From contig VFIW01000006.1 in NCBI GenBank assembly GCA_006386115.1, positions 702,706 to 766,705 of the forward strand: a stretch of 64,000 nt of DNA. The letters run 5' to 3'. Shown piece after piece: positions 21,437 to 32,314 of the stretch. The stretch is from Globisporangium splendens (taxonomy: Eukaryota; Oomycota; Peronosporomycetes; Pythiales; Pythiaceae). A program made the position numbers and the translations under genes. Numbering within the stretch: position 1 is the stretch's first letter; the number at the start of each line of letters is the position of its first letter. Under the pieces are notes generated by a model. That model made no database searches and was not told the DNA's origin. It saw only the letters and a list, made by a program, of their open reading frames with translations.

Positions 21437-23964
21437 ATGCAGTCACTGGGGCTCCAGAGCCACCTGCGTCGTGCACTGCAGACGACGCCAGTGCCCGCGG
21501 GAGGCTTCGTGCTGTCCGATTTGATCAACTTGAACGCCAGCGGAGACGGATACGTGAATGATGGCACGAGCCGCCCGTACACGAATGCGAGCAGCAACAA
21601 CCAAAGTGAGTGCATTTATTTGTTTCATTGGGAGGGACACTGATGCTAACGTCCTGTGTATGCGGATTTGATGATATTTCTAGGCATTGCGTACTACATT
21701 TACATTTTCCTGGGCGTGATGCTGAGCATCGGTGTCGGCAGCGTGCTGCTCTATTGCTACCACCAGCGTCGAATCCACCGCTTCATGGAACACGACAACA
21801 TGAACAACAACATGCAGCGCCATTCCCTAGTGGACAGGTATGGGAATCTACAAGTTAACTGTATGTTTGCACAAAGGGAAAAATATGCGGCACTAACCTT
21901 GTTTTGTTTTTTTCTCTCTCTGTGCATTTAACCAGTTTTATTGAGGCTGGCGAGACCGAGTGGCAATGCACTGTGTGCTATCACGAGAACCATCCTGCGA
22001 AGCGCGAGTGTTTGATGTGCGGAACCCCACAAGGTACTTTATTAGCTCGCTTTATTGACGAAAATGCGTCCGTCTGATAATTACACTCATGTCTTTTACA
22101 TTGGATTACAGTAATCTCTCAGCAGGTAATTGCGTCGCCAGCAAGAGGATCCAAGCCTCCGACTTCGTTCATGGTCTCTGCAGAGGAGCAGACGCTGTTG
22201 GCGGCTCGCAACCGGTCCTTTCATGTGCGTCGTCTGAATGAAAGAAACCTGAATCAACGGCAGCGTGGTGCTCGGCGTCGCAACCTTTGGCAACGAGAGA
22301 AGACGGAAGACGGCCAGTTCCGCTGGGTGCGCATTGACGACTGTCGACCCTCGCGACTCAGCATGTTGGATTCTGAACGCCTAAGTCTTGCGGCAACGTC
22401 ACCTCCCGATGGTGGTGCACTCGAAATTGGCGCATACATTTTTGGTGGAGCGAGAAGACGAGGGATGAGCGCGGCGGGCCAAGATAATGTCGGCGTGGAG
22501 ACCGAGCTGACGATGAGCGCTACCGACGACGACGGCAACTACGAACCGATGATTCGCATCAAAATGGACTCGACATCTATGTTGGCTTCGCCCTCTGCTG
22601 ACGCGCTTGTGGGACCAGATCTCATTGCCCAGCCGTCGGTGGGGTATGTTCGTCACGTCGACGAAGAGGGAAATGTGGACTGGGTGCCTGCCGATATGCA
22701 TTTCCACGAGGCTGAAATCATCGACGTGGACGAATTCCCACGTGCGAGCAGCATCATTGATTTTGAATCCATTGCGGCACTGTCCTTCCGCCAAAAAGTG
22801 CGGTGGTTCTTGCAGGAAATCGAAAAAGTGTCGGTGCCGTGGGAAGAAGGCCATCTGCTGCTGAAGATTCGGCGAGATGCGGTGCTGAATGAGTCGATGC
22901 ATTTGCTGATGCTGGTTCCTGCATCGGATTTGCGCCAGAGACTTCGTATCGAGTTTATTGAAGAACCAGGACTCGATGCTGGTGGGCTCATGCGCGAGTG
23001 GGTTTTGCTGCTCTGCGAGAAAATGTTCGATGAATCGTTTGGACTTTTCCAGCCCACGCACGTGGAAAACCTGGGCTACTGGATCAATCCAAACTCGAGT
23101 CAAATCCATCGCGATCACTTGAAATGCTATCAGTTTGTTGGTCGACTCATTGCGAAATGCCTGCTGGAGGGTCAGCTTTTGACAGTCCATTTCTCGCTCC
23201 CGTTGCTGAAGCATATTCTCGGTGTGCCCATTTCTTTTTCGGATCTGGAGTTCCTGGACGAAGAATTGTATCGGAACGCACTTTGGCTTCGCGAGAACGA
23301 CCACGCGGAAGTGTTGTGTCTGGATTTCACGATCCAGCGTATCGATGGGAACGACGAAATGGTCACGGAAGAGCTGAAACCGGGCGGCAAAGACATTCTT
23401 GTGACCGACGAGAACAAGGAGGAATACCTGTCGTTGCTGATGAAGTACAAGATGTTTGACAGTGTGAAGGAGCAAGTGTCTGCGATCCTCCAAGGTTTGT
23501 ACGATGTGATTCCACGAAGCCTCATGGCGGTCTTTGATTATCAGGAACTCGAGCTCTTGCTTTGCGGTGTGCCGAAGATCGACGTGGACGACTGGCAGGA
23601 CCACTCGGACGTGAAGTACCAGGCGTTCGACCAGCCGACGAAAGCCGAAAAGAAAGTGGTCGAGTGGTTCTGGGAGACCGTGCGAAGCTTTTCGCAAGAG
23701 CAACGTGCGAGGCTTTTGCAGTTTGTCACGGGCACGTCGCGTGTACCCGTGGAGGGCTTCAAGGCGCTGCTCAGTAACGACGGTCGCGTTCGACGGTTTG
23801 GGATCCAGATTGTGCCGTGCGGGACGCCGCCCGCGGGGTTGTACCCAAAAGCGCACACGTGCTTCAACCGCATCGACCTCCCTATGTACCAAACGAAGCA
23901 GGAGCTGGAGACGTACCTGACGTTGGTGATCAACATGGAGATCACGGGCTTCTCCATGCAATAA
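21437..23964 (+). CDS. HECT-type E3 ubiquitin ligase, membrane-anchored, with RanBP2 zinc finger
   Basis: Four exons: 21437-21605, 21684-21837, 21936-22033, 22112-23964; phases join into 757 residues. Exon 2 encodes a single TM helix (IAYYIYIFLGVMLSIGVGSVLLY). Exon 3 encodes a RanBP2-type zinc finger (EWQCTVCYHENHP...CLMCG), which can bind ubiquitin in other proteins. After a polar middle the last ~370 residues are a HECT domain: LLMLVPASDLRQRLRIEF, EEPGLDAGGLMREW, LKPGGKDILVT, RLLQFVTGTSRVP. The catalytic Cys is in AHTCFNRIDLP, and the terminus is ITGFSMQ, where the typical HECT ending is also hydrophobic. The protein would transfer ubiquitin to membrane-proximal substrates (inference). It is intact. 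Its 3' end lies 129 bp from the convergent RPA12 gene. Confidence 0.93.
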
Positions 23965-24093
23965 GTACCCAATCCTTCCATCATGTAACTGAAAAGCAAA
24001 CAAACGATGCGCTGTGCACCGACGGACGTATGGAAGAGCGTGGCTTGAACACTGTCCCGCACACTCGCTTTCTCTCTATTTCTGCTGCTTATC

Positions 24094-24549
24094 TTAATTG
24101 TTGACGGAGAACTTGTGGCCGCACTTTTTGCACTCGTAGAACACCGTCTGGCCTTCATCGGCCGAGCGCAACTGCAGCGTGTAGTAGTCCATCTCCGGGT
24201 TGCCGCACTTGGGGCACGTCTCCTCGACGGTCGCGCGCGACGGACCCGTCACTTCGGTCATCACCTTCTCGGCCTTGAGCCACTTGGGCGCCGGCTTGTC
24301 TTCGCTGTACGTCACCACTGACAGCGACGGCAGGTCTACAGCACAATAACATCATCATTTACACCATGTGAGACGCCTTCATTCGGACACAAGAGCGCCG
24401 CCGTTGATCGTGGGCTTACCTTGGTACTGGCAGCGGTACTCGCAGGCCGAGCACACGATGTTGTTGGTGTCCGGGTGGTCGAGGATCGTGCCGCAGTGCG
24501 GACAGAACGCCGGACCCGTCGTGGTCGCCGTCGACGCGAAGAACTCCAT
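24094..24549 (-). CDS. RPA12: RNA polymerase I subunit RPA12 (A12.2, TFIIS-like)
   Basis: Exons 24420-24549 and 24094-24335 (phase 1, GTAAGC...GTAG) give 123 residues, the usual length. The N-terminal zinc ribbon has CPHCG and CSACEYRC. The C-terminal TFIIS-like ribbon has CPKCG, then RSADEGQTVFYEC and CKKCGHKF. The RSADEGQT loop carries the acidic Asp-Glu pair used for transcript cleavage. The phrase QxRSADEGQTVFYxC is typical of the Pol I subunit rather than RPB9 or RPC11. It is a nuclear/nucleolar subunit for rRNA synthesis, proofreading and termination. Convergent with the HECT gene; intact. Confidence 0.95.
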
Positions 24550-25958
24550 GCTTTCGCTCTTGTGTGTCTATGTGTGAATGTGGAAATGGCCGGTGGCGCT
24601 TCGCCTACAGGACACACAGCCATTTATTCCGTGGATTCGCAAAAGAGGGTGTGGGGAGACCTGATGACACCAAAATAAGTTGAATATTTCCAGCACTGGC
24701 AGACATGGTTTTTATACTAGGTTTTAGTTTAGGTTTAATATTTCTTAAAACAATGGATCGAGAATCAGGGTATCTTTTTACAATGTTGCGCCAGTACCTT
24801 AATGTTTTCTTCCGAACAGTCTTTCGAACACACAAATTGTTAGGAAGATAAGCATTGTTCGAGCGCGTCGTGTTTTGCATCACAATGGAATAGAAACAGA
24901 AAATTGACGACAGTTGTCTTCCGATTAGGCGGTTTATGACTTTTTTTTTCTTCATAAAACTGAACTGCCCAGATAACCAAGCTGGCCAAGCTGTTCTGGA
25001 CCCTGTCAAACGAGAACACACAAGTGAAGGCAAGGAAGGGCACGGTTGGCAAGCGTGCAACTGCCACAGTCTTTGGTGACGAGCGTACAGGAAAGCCCAA
25101 GAGGTACGATGTTTTTGTTGTGGGTTGTTATACGACGTATATAGAGCTAATGCATTTGAATTGTTTGCTGGAAAAATGGTGTAATCAGTGATGAGTGCAA
25201 AGCAAACAGAGGTTGGCGCGGCATGACCTCAGCAGCACAAGCATGCCGCTGCTTCAACAGCCGTCGGTGACAAGCGCTCAGAGAAGCTGAATGGGTATGA
25301 TCTTTTGTTGTGTGTTGTTCTATGGCGTGTGCAGAGCTAATGCATTTAATCGGTTGAGGAAAAATGTCGTGATTAGTAACGAGTGCAAAGCAAGTGGTGG
25401 TTGGTGGGAGCATGATGCACACCAGTCGCGTCAACATCACCATCAAGGCTGCACCAACAGCAAAGAGCACTAGCCAAAGTGTAAGAAGTGTGTTATTGAC
25501 GTGGTTTTGTTCTGTGGCGCGTGTTCAACGCATGAATGACTACAATGCAGTGGATAATGATTTCTGTGTGTACGTATTCAATATATTCAGGACATTAATA
25601 CATGCACGATATGAAAAGCTAGAATATCAAGCATTTGCATACTTTACTATCTTGGTCCACGCGCGCACGATGCCCGTGACGGCGCCAGTACGCGACCGCT
25701 CGCCGACATTGCTGGTTCTAGCATCACGACTCCCCATGGCCACCAAGTCTTTGATTTGCAAGCCATTTGCGATGAGTTGAACTTCGCATTGCCAAGCGGC
25801 ACGCTCAGCATCTGTCACAAGCGATGTGAGTGGCAGTGGCCCTGTACCGCTCACAAAGAAGTGTGCAATACGCATGACGCGCTGCGCGTCTCTCTGCGCG
25901 TGGTTCTTGCTGTCCAATGGTACGGCACATTGTCCTTCGTGAAGGAGCTGACAGTACA
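24550..25958. other. Long intergenic stretch with decayed tandem units
   Basis: Mostly AT-rich non-coding sequence. Positions about 25060-25530 hold three diverged direct repeats (described separately). A 110-residue minus-strand ORF at 25627-25959 is the only other candidate. No tRNA-like structure was recognised. Confidence 0.5.
25060..25530. repeat. Three degenerate ~150-190 bp tandem units
   Basis: The blocks 'AGAGCTAATGCATTT...GGAAAAATG..GT.ATCAGT.A.GAGTGCAAAGCAA' near 25145-25210 and 25325-25395 match closely. The segments before them (TACGATGTTTTTGTTGTG / TATGATCTTTTGTTGTG / GACGTGGTTTTGTTCTG) make a third partial copy near 25500. Copy boundaries are vague. Weak coding similarity between units (VFGDERTGK / AVGDKRSEK) hints at duplicated exons of a dead gene. 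Confidence 0.5.
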
Positions 25959-25959
25959 A
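25627..25959 (-). CDS. Hypothetical 110-residue ORF (low confidence)
   Basis: An uninterrupted frame with reasonable composition (SLVTDAERAAWQCEVQL; NGLQIKDLVAMGSRDA), divergent from and touching the start of the gene at 25959. No recognisable domain, signal or intron. It could equally be a chance ORF or a surviving exon of a larger gene. Confidence 0.25.
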   Translation of the reverse strand: MYCQLLHEGQCAVPLDSKNHAQRDAQRVMRIAHFFVSGTGPLPLTSLVTDAERAAWQCEVQLIANGLQIKDLVAMGSRDARTSNVGERSRTGAVTGIVRAWTKIVKYANA

Positions 25960-27054
25960 TGATGCAACGGAGATTTTTGCGAGGGTGCGCAGATTGGTTG
26001 GCCATACTTTTGTTGCTTCTCGTTATTGTTGCGGTGTCTGCTGAGGAGACACGGAAGCGAGAGCAGCAATCATCGTCATCATTTGCTGCTGTTGGTGAGC
26101 AACATCTGCCACTACTGCTTTCAGCTCTGCAAGCTCCGTGCCAAGAACTTGGACGCCTACGAGCAGGCGCTCCACAGCATCCCCAAAAGTTTGTGTACCA
26201 GCAAATTGCTGTCCTCGCTCCGCCCCCCCTTCCCCGTGACTCCAATGTCCTGCTCGCGATGCAATGCATACATTTTGGCACGCGTGATGAGAACCACACC
26301 AAAATTCCGAACAAAAGCGGTCAGACGATGTCCGCTTGAGCTACTACAACCCCAGGATCTGCCTCGTTAGCTTCAGAGTAGCCTCGTCGTGCACAGCATT
26401 TTTGCAGCTGACCAAACGTTTCGCTGGCGGAGAAGCACTTTCATAGCTGAAGCCACGGCTGATGCGGCAAACCGGCAATTCCCGCCGTCTAAGGACACCA
26501 GCAGCATGCACGGCATGCCGCTACTCGACTTGCTGCTGTTCAATCAAGGCACTAATACGAGCAGGACGTTATCCGATGACGATGCAAATGACGACGATGT
26601 GCTGACGCGCGTCAATACTATGCTCCTGCAGTTTTTTAGCCGCGCAGAAAACGTCTCGGCGACCGGCGTCCGCGTGGAGCTCACGCGCACAAACCTCTCG
26701 ACGGGCATCACGTTTGACGCGGCCACACTCGGGATTCCGCGCGAGTATCTTCACAGCCGCCTGACGTGGAACAAATCCGCCAGGCGCCTCATTCCCGTGA
26801 AAGAGGCACCAACAGGTGACCGGGCGTTCGATATCCTGAAGAGACAGACCTGCAACTCGACTGCGTGTACGCTCGAGGGCTGTAGTGCAAACGCATGCAC
26901 GGTCGAGCTCGCCGAGTGCAACTCGCTTGGTCAAAAGCACTACATCGAGTCGCAAGTCGAGGCGTCGATGGAGGCGGTAAGATCTCTCCAAATTTCAGAG
27001 GATGCACCCCTAACCTCATGATTTTTTCTTATCCAGCTGTGCTTTTGTTGTTAA
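25959..27054 (+). CDS. Putative secreted protein, unrecognised
   Basis: Proposed exons 25959-26319, 26408-26976 and 27037-27054 (315 residues). Intron 1 (GTCAGA...TTTTTGCAG) and intron 2 (GTAAGA...TTATCCAG) keep the frame. The protein starts MMQRRFLRGCADW with a hydrophobic signal (LAILLLLLVIVAVSA) and likely cleavage before EETRKRE. The middle part contains several N-glycosylation sequons (NTS, NVS, NLS, NKS, NST), and the C-terminal part is Cys-rich (CNSTACTLEGCSANACTVE; AECNS). This composition suggests an exported or surface protein. There is no RxLR motif near the signal peptide and no known domain is recognised. Exon 1 is an open frame, but the splice choice is my inference. The LINE remnant at 27203 lies just downstream. 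Confidence 0.5.
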
Positions 27055-27202
27055 TTTTAGAGTCGACCCCTGCAGCCAATGTGCATATTATACATCTTAA
27101 TCTTTATTTGGTGAGGTATATTTAGGTTCATCGTCGTGACCTACAATATCCATTCTCCTAACTAATCTTCACTACGAATTTCATACAGGAGTGTAAATGT
27201 GT

Positions 27203-28456
27203 CTACAGCGCGGATTGCACTAGATCACTTCTGAATGCTAAATAATCTTTGACCAGGATGGCATGTTCTCTTGGTCCTATGTGAGGCTGCCTTGTGTTGT
27301 CCAATGACCTTGGGTCTTCCGAACTTCGCATAAGCCAATGCATGACGTCGTTGTCAAGATCCTGGGTGAGATTGTTGAAAGCAGCTCTTTGAGTTGGGAA
27401 GTGAACCTGCGTTGAGGTTCTGGTGTCCATGGCTAGGTTGGCGGCTGAGTCCGCCATCTTGTTGAAGGCACGGTAGTGATGGTACCATCCTCGGATGTCG
27501 ATGCAATCCGCGAGTCGTCGACTTGTCTGGTATAAACGTGCCAATCGGTGCTGTCGAGGGGACCGATGCATTCGCTGTTGGGAGATAATCAGTGCACTGT
27601 CTCCAATCACGTACAACGGTTCGAAGTGACTGCGTTGGGCTTCTCGGAGTCCATGTATGAGACCCCAGTACTCGGCAAAGTTGTTGGTCGTGTCCTTCCT
27701 GCTATACGCCATGCTCGCGGCCCAAATTAAACTGGCTGTGTGCGAGTCCTTATGGACACGCACGATAATGGATCCAGTCCCTCCTGGTCCTGGATTGCCG
27801 CGTGATCCACCATCGAAAAACAACAGGTAAACGCCGCGAGTATCACTTGGAGTCAAGGGGATGGCGTCGGTTTGGCTGAGAAAGCAGTCGACATATGCCT
27901 TGAGAACTGCTGCAACCGTGTGACCGTCCGAGTCTCCAGCTTGCGCTTCAGCGAGTCGTGTGAGGTTTCGCATTCCTGCCTCTAATCTGGTCATCATGAT
28001 CGCCATCTCAGCAGTCGATTCGATTGGATCCGAATCCATGCGTCGCAGATGCGCACACCAAATGGCCTGTATGAGCGACGCGCTCATATATCGCCACAGC
28101 ATGTGTGCGACGGGATAGAGATGATCTTGGAGATGTTCATTGGAGAACTTGTGTCCGATAGTGTGTCTCTTGATCGTGGTCCATGCATGCCTTGGAACCA
28201 TAAACTTTGCCGAATTTGCTGCTGGTGCATTTGCATTCTTGAGGTGCTTTGAGTTGAGCATTTTTGCCACATTGCTGTACGCCTTTGCCCATGCACTCCA
28301 TGGAGAAACGGACATGTTGTCTTCAATACGCATGGCGGTGTTGACTTCGCCACCCATGTGTGCGACATGATCGGACAAGAATGCGCGGTCAGCATTTGGC
28401 CATGCCTCCTGCAGTATGAAGTTCCTCCTATGACTTATTAATTGGAGGGTGTCCAT
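27203..28456 (-). mobile_element. LINE remnant: C-terminal RNase H region (uninterrupted 417-codon ORF)
   Basis: One open frame from Met 28456 to TAA 27203. The second half is a type-I RNase H: LFFDGGSRGNPGPGG (first catalytic Asp), NNFAEYWGLIHGL (Glu), VIGDSALII (Asp) and a later Asp in MADSAANLAMDT. The N-terminal half resembles the region preceding RNase H in LINE ORF2. No reverse-transcriptase domain is present upstream: a stop precedes the Met and other sequence begins. It is therefore a 5'-truncated LINE or a standalone RNase H gene derived from one. The LINE remnant at 43725-45909 has the same RNase H motif. Confidence 0.8.
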
Positions 28457-28766
28457 CCAACGGCGTCAGTCTGCAGTGTCAACTTGATCTATGAAGCTGG
28501 GTTCGAGGATGTAACAGGATATTCCGAGCACTTGACTGGGAACGGCGGTGGTCGCCCAACGAACGTGTGTATTTGCTCACCCAGTAGCCATAATCGACAC
28601 CTTGGGCGACGAAAGTTCGATCGCACACCACGCTTGCCCTTGTGGTGGTTTGACTCTCCTCTTTTTGGACGTATTCTCCAACCTGCCTCCTCAGCAGCAG
28701 CACACCCTCGAGCAAATAACTACCAAGTCTTCGTCGCGAACTCCATTGACGCTCGTGATTCTCACC
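28457..28766. other. Intergenic, between LINE remnant and GIN-like gene
   Basis: About 310 bp. The plus-strand frame of the downstream gene is open through here, but its plausible start is ATG 28767, whose context matches the paralogue's start (MTY...); the upstream sequence shows no protein signal. Confidence 0.5.
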
Positions 28767-30152
28767 ATGACGTATCTCACTCAAGAAAGCTCCATCGTAG
28801 AAACCAGTCCCAACACGCGCATCGCGTCAAACCAGCAGTTTGAGAAGCAATTCCTCTTTGACGGCAAAGCCGCCAGCATTGCCATCGAGCAGCTGCAATT
28901 GACAGTGCCTGGATTCACTCACGTGAGCTGCAGCACGGCCGGTGGCCAAGAAAACATAATTCGTGTGTCGGCGGACTCGCATGAGCTCTTGAGTGCACTC
29001 TTTGTCGCCCTGCTTGGCTCGCACGGACTTGAGGTCCGCGTGGACGATACGTCCAAAAAGAGCCACTTATTGACGAAAATTCTGTTGGCGCAGCCGTCTC
29101 GAGTTAAAGACATCGAGTGCACGGGCTCTGCGGTGGTTGTGCTTGACGAATCTGCCGTCGTCAACAATGGAGATGGTGATCTCAAGACCAGCGTGTCTGG
29201 ATCTGGCGACGTGTACGTCTCGAACGACGCATTGACGCTCCGCTCGCTCACTCTATCGACAACGGGCGGCGGGGACATCCAATCCGCTGCGCCAAGCATG
29301 ACTATCGCCGAGACTGCTGCCATTAGCGTCGTGAACAGCGGCGCCGTGGAAGTTTTCGCTTCTACCTTGGAGGCCACCAACGTCGACTTGCCAATGACCA
29401 GCCATGGTGACCTTCAGATCACGGCTCCAAACTTGGATCGCGTGGATGCTACCTCGAAGCTGGTCGCCAAGGAGACCTCACGTGTCTCCGTTGCCGGATC
29501 CGATGATCTGAATGTCTTCTATCCAAGCATTTTCGCGTCGGAGATCAACGCGTCGGTCACTGGCTCTGGAGACATTCGCATTGCGGCGCAAAACTAAATC
29601 CAAGTGAACAAATTCGCGGGCTCCATCGTCGAGTCTGGAAATGTCGTCCTCGCTTCACCATCGTCGGCGGCATCCTGTGAAGTGCAGGAAATCTCCATCA
29701 CTGGTCACGGAAGTATCGATGTGGGCGATGTGACGGCAAAGCGCTCAAGCGTCAACGTTATTGGCAACGGAGACGTCGTCCTCCAAGTCACGGACGAGAT
29801 CACTGTTGCTACATCGGGCTCAGGTACCAGCGTTGGGTACTTGCGAGACACTCCACACGCTGTGCTCGGAGACTCGTCGAGCGTGAAACAAGTCACCAAG
29901 CGTGGCAAATCCCCCTCTGAGCAATGTGAGAAGAGACGCAAAGAACCCTGCCATATCCCTGCAAAGGAAGCCGCGTTCACGCACATCGACGTGGGGAAAA
30001 CCAACTCGCGCCACAAATACAAGATCAAGATCCGCAGTTTCTCGGAGCTCAAGGCATCCGTGAGCCGATTCTTTGGTTTCTATAGCGGCACACTACTCAA
30101 AATGCATAAGAAGTGTCAGCTCAGACGCGAGTTTTATTATTTTCCGCGTTGA
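28767..30152 (+). pseudogene. GSGD-repeat (head-GIN/DUF2807-like) protein, copy 1, broken by one stop
   Basis: Starts MTYLTQESSIVETSPNTR. One frame from 28767 to 30152 is interrupted only by TAA at 29595-29597. At the aligned position the intact copy (30775-32184) has Gln, so a single C-to-T change explains it. The protein consists of repeating beta-strand units with SGSGDV/GGGDI/TGSGDI turns spaced ~25-35 residues apart, as in bacterial 'head GIN' adhesin-like domains (DUF2807), expected to fold as a right-handed beta-helix. The conserved C-terminal block (YKIKIRSFSELK...FFGF) survives after the stop. No signal peptide or TM. Function unknown; it may still make a 276-residue truncated product. 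Confidence 0.75.
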
Positions 30153-30774
30153 GGGAAGAAGGAACCGATCATGTATATCAAGCTTTAGTTTCCGAAAAGG
30201 TAGCAGGAGAAGGTCACTCCGTATGCGCAATTAGCCACATAAGCAATTGAAATCCAACACCAAATATTAATGAGCTCAAGCGACTTATAAGCAAATCAAA
30301 ATAAAGACGAAGAAGCGATCCTTTTTGGTTTGCGTTTTATCTCGACAATCTATGTTGAAGCTACTTCAACAACAACAAAAAGTGTCATTTCTGATTCGAA
30401 AGCGCATCAAACGTGAACCCATTCGATTCTGAGAGAATCCATCGCGAGATGCCATCTCCCCTGAGGATCCACTCTCTCGACGATGAGTACTCTGCTCGCT
30501 TGTGGAGTGCATTGCACGGCAAGTGTACTGTACATGTTCGTCTGTCGGAATGTTTGCGGTTTTGCAATCATTCCGAGGAAGATGAGCAATGATGAGCATC
30601 CAGCAACCAGAAGCTCAGGTCCCGTCAGTCGATCACTTGTCTGCTGTTGTTTCATTTCCCAATTCGCTACGAGGCACACGCATTCGGCCTGACTTGAGGC
30701 GGGGAATGCATCGGTGTGCGACTCTTATACATCGACCCCACAGTGTTCGCATCGCTTCTTCTGCTGTCATCGGC
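30153..30774. other. Intergenic, between the two GIN-like paralogues
   Basis: 622 bp, presumably terminator of copy 1 and promoter of copy 2. The frame of copy 2 is open back to 30589, but the Met at 30775 aligns with the start of copy 1. No other gene seen. Confidence 0.5.
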
Positions 30775-32184
30775 ATGACGTACACAATCCACGAGAGCGC
30801 GGCGTACGACCCGGCGAGTACCAACTCGAAGATTGCTCCAAACCAGTATGTCGAGAAGCAGTTCCGGTTCCACGACGAAGCGGCCACGCGCATGAAGATC
30901 GAGAAACTCGTACTCTCGACGCCTGGCTTCACGCACGTGAGCTACAATGCCTCTGGTCGTGAGAACGTGATCCGCGTGTCCTCCGACTCGGAAGAGATCT
31001 TGAGCACCGTCGAAGCAGTTTCAATCGGACATCACGGCATTGAGTTGCGAACGCGCGGCAACATCAAGAAGGGCGGCCATTTGCTCATTGAGATCTTCTT
31101 GGCACAGCCAGATGCCGTGACAGATATCAAGTGCTCCGGGTCTGCGGTTGTCGTCGTGAGCGAGAACGTGGTTGTCAACGACCACGACCACGCCACCGCG
31201 TCAGATCTCCAAGTCCACTTGTCCGGCAGTGGGGATCTCTTCATCTCAAACTCCGACTTGAAGATGCGATCTTTGGCTCTGTCGTTGGGTGGTAGTGGCG
31301 ACGTCCAATTCGCGGCGCCAAGTGTGAGCGTCACCAAGGACGTGAGTGTCAGCGTCGGAGCGTCGGGCGACTTGAAAATGTTCACTTCGAAAATGGACGC
31401 CCAGAACATTAACGTCTCGGTCGCGGGCAGCGGCGACATCCAACTGGCATCTTCGAGCCTGATGACGCGAGACAAGCTCACAATGTCCGTGGCAGGCTCT
31501 GGGGACACCAAGGTGTTTGGCTCCCATATTGCTGCCTCCAGTCTTATCTTTTCGGTCGCTGGTTCTGGTGACGTGCGTGTCGTCGCTCAGGACCAACTTG
31601 TCTCTCACAGGCTGTCGAGCTCCGTGATGGGGTCCGGTGATATCACGGTGGCTGCGGCCGCGTCGCAGTGCGACTCCCAGGAAATCTCGATCGCAGGTTC
31701 AGGTGACGTCGACTTCGGGGACGTCGTCGTCAAGAACTCGAGCGTGTCGGTTCTCGGCAGCGGTGACGCGATCGTGCGCGTCACGGATGTGCTGAGTTTC
31801 AGCAAATTCGGCTCTGGGAGCGTCTCGTACCTTGGTCAAGCGCCGAATGTTGTGACTGGCAGCAAGAAGGGGCTCAAAAGTACCCAGCGGTACGGGACGC
31901 ACGGACTCGTGGACAAACTTTCAGAGCGATGGCGTCAACCGAAGGCCGTGCCACTCAAAGAATCCGCGTTCGATGAGATCGGCGTCGACACCAATCGCGC
32001 GCACTACGAGTACACGATCAAGATTCGTAGCTTCGGCGAGCTGATCGGCCAACTCCAGAGCTTTTTCGGCTTTGGCGGTCATGCACGAGGTGAAATGGCA
32101 ACAGAAGTCGTAGCCGTTCCTGTTGCTCAGCCAGTCGAGCCAAGCAGCAACGCCACGATCTCCATTGAAAAAAAAGCACCTTAA
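30775..32184 (+). CDS. GSGD-repeat (head-GIN/DUF2807-like) protein, copy 2, intact
   Basis: 469 residues from [13 protein letters not shown] to TAA 32182. An N-terminal domain ([30 protein letters not shown]) leads into at least nine beta units, each closing on a glycine-aspartate turn: [90 protein letters not shown]. The tail is charged ([19 protein letters not shown]). This is the hallmark of the putative auto-transporter adhesin head-GIN fold, common in Bacteroidetes. No signal peptide is seen, so location is uncertain. Tandem with a broken paralogue; no introns. Confidence 0.8.
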   Translation: MTYTIHESAAYDPASTNSKIAPNQYVEKQFRFHDEAATRMKIEKLVLSTPGFTHVSYNASGRENVIRVSSDSEEILSTVEAVSIGHHGIELRTRGNIKKGGHLLIEIFLAQPDAVTDIKCSGSAVVVVSENVVVNDHDHATASDLQVHLSGSGDLFISNSDLKMRSLALSLGGSGDVQFAAPSVSVTKDVSVSVGASGDLKMFTSKMDAQNINVSVAGSGDIQLASSSLMTRDKLTMSVAGSGDTKVFGSHIAASSLIFSVAGSGDVRVVAQDQLVSHRLSSSVMGSGDITVAAAASQCDSQEISIAGSGDVDFGDVVVKNSSVSVLGSGDAIVRVTDVLSFSKFGSGSVSYLGQAPNVVTGSKKGLKSTQRYGTHGLVDKLSERWRQPKAVPLKESAFDEIGVDTNRAHYEYTIKIRSFGELIGQLQSFFGFGGHARGEMATEVVAVPVAQPVEPSSNATISIEKKAP

Positions 32185-32314
32185 CTCAGCATTTGGACTG
32201 AACAACACACTTTTTTTCATTTTGTTAATGTTTAGCGGTAGCAGTAGTATAAAACAAACACATACACGTTTAGCACTCACTCACTTTGTGGAGAGACGCT
32301 TCCTTTGCTTCCTT

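Noticed and set aside
22399..24003. 534-codon minus-strand ORF
   Set aside because: Shadow of the HECT exon 4; the sense strand has a full HECT domain and introns, the antisense has none.
25959..27054. RxLR or Crinkler effector
   Set aside because: No RxLR/EER or LxLFLAK motif after the signal peptide.
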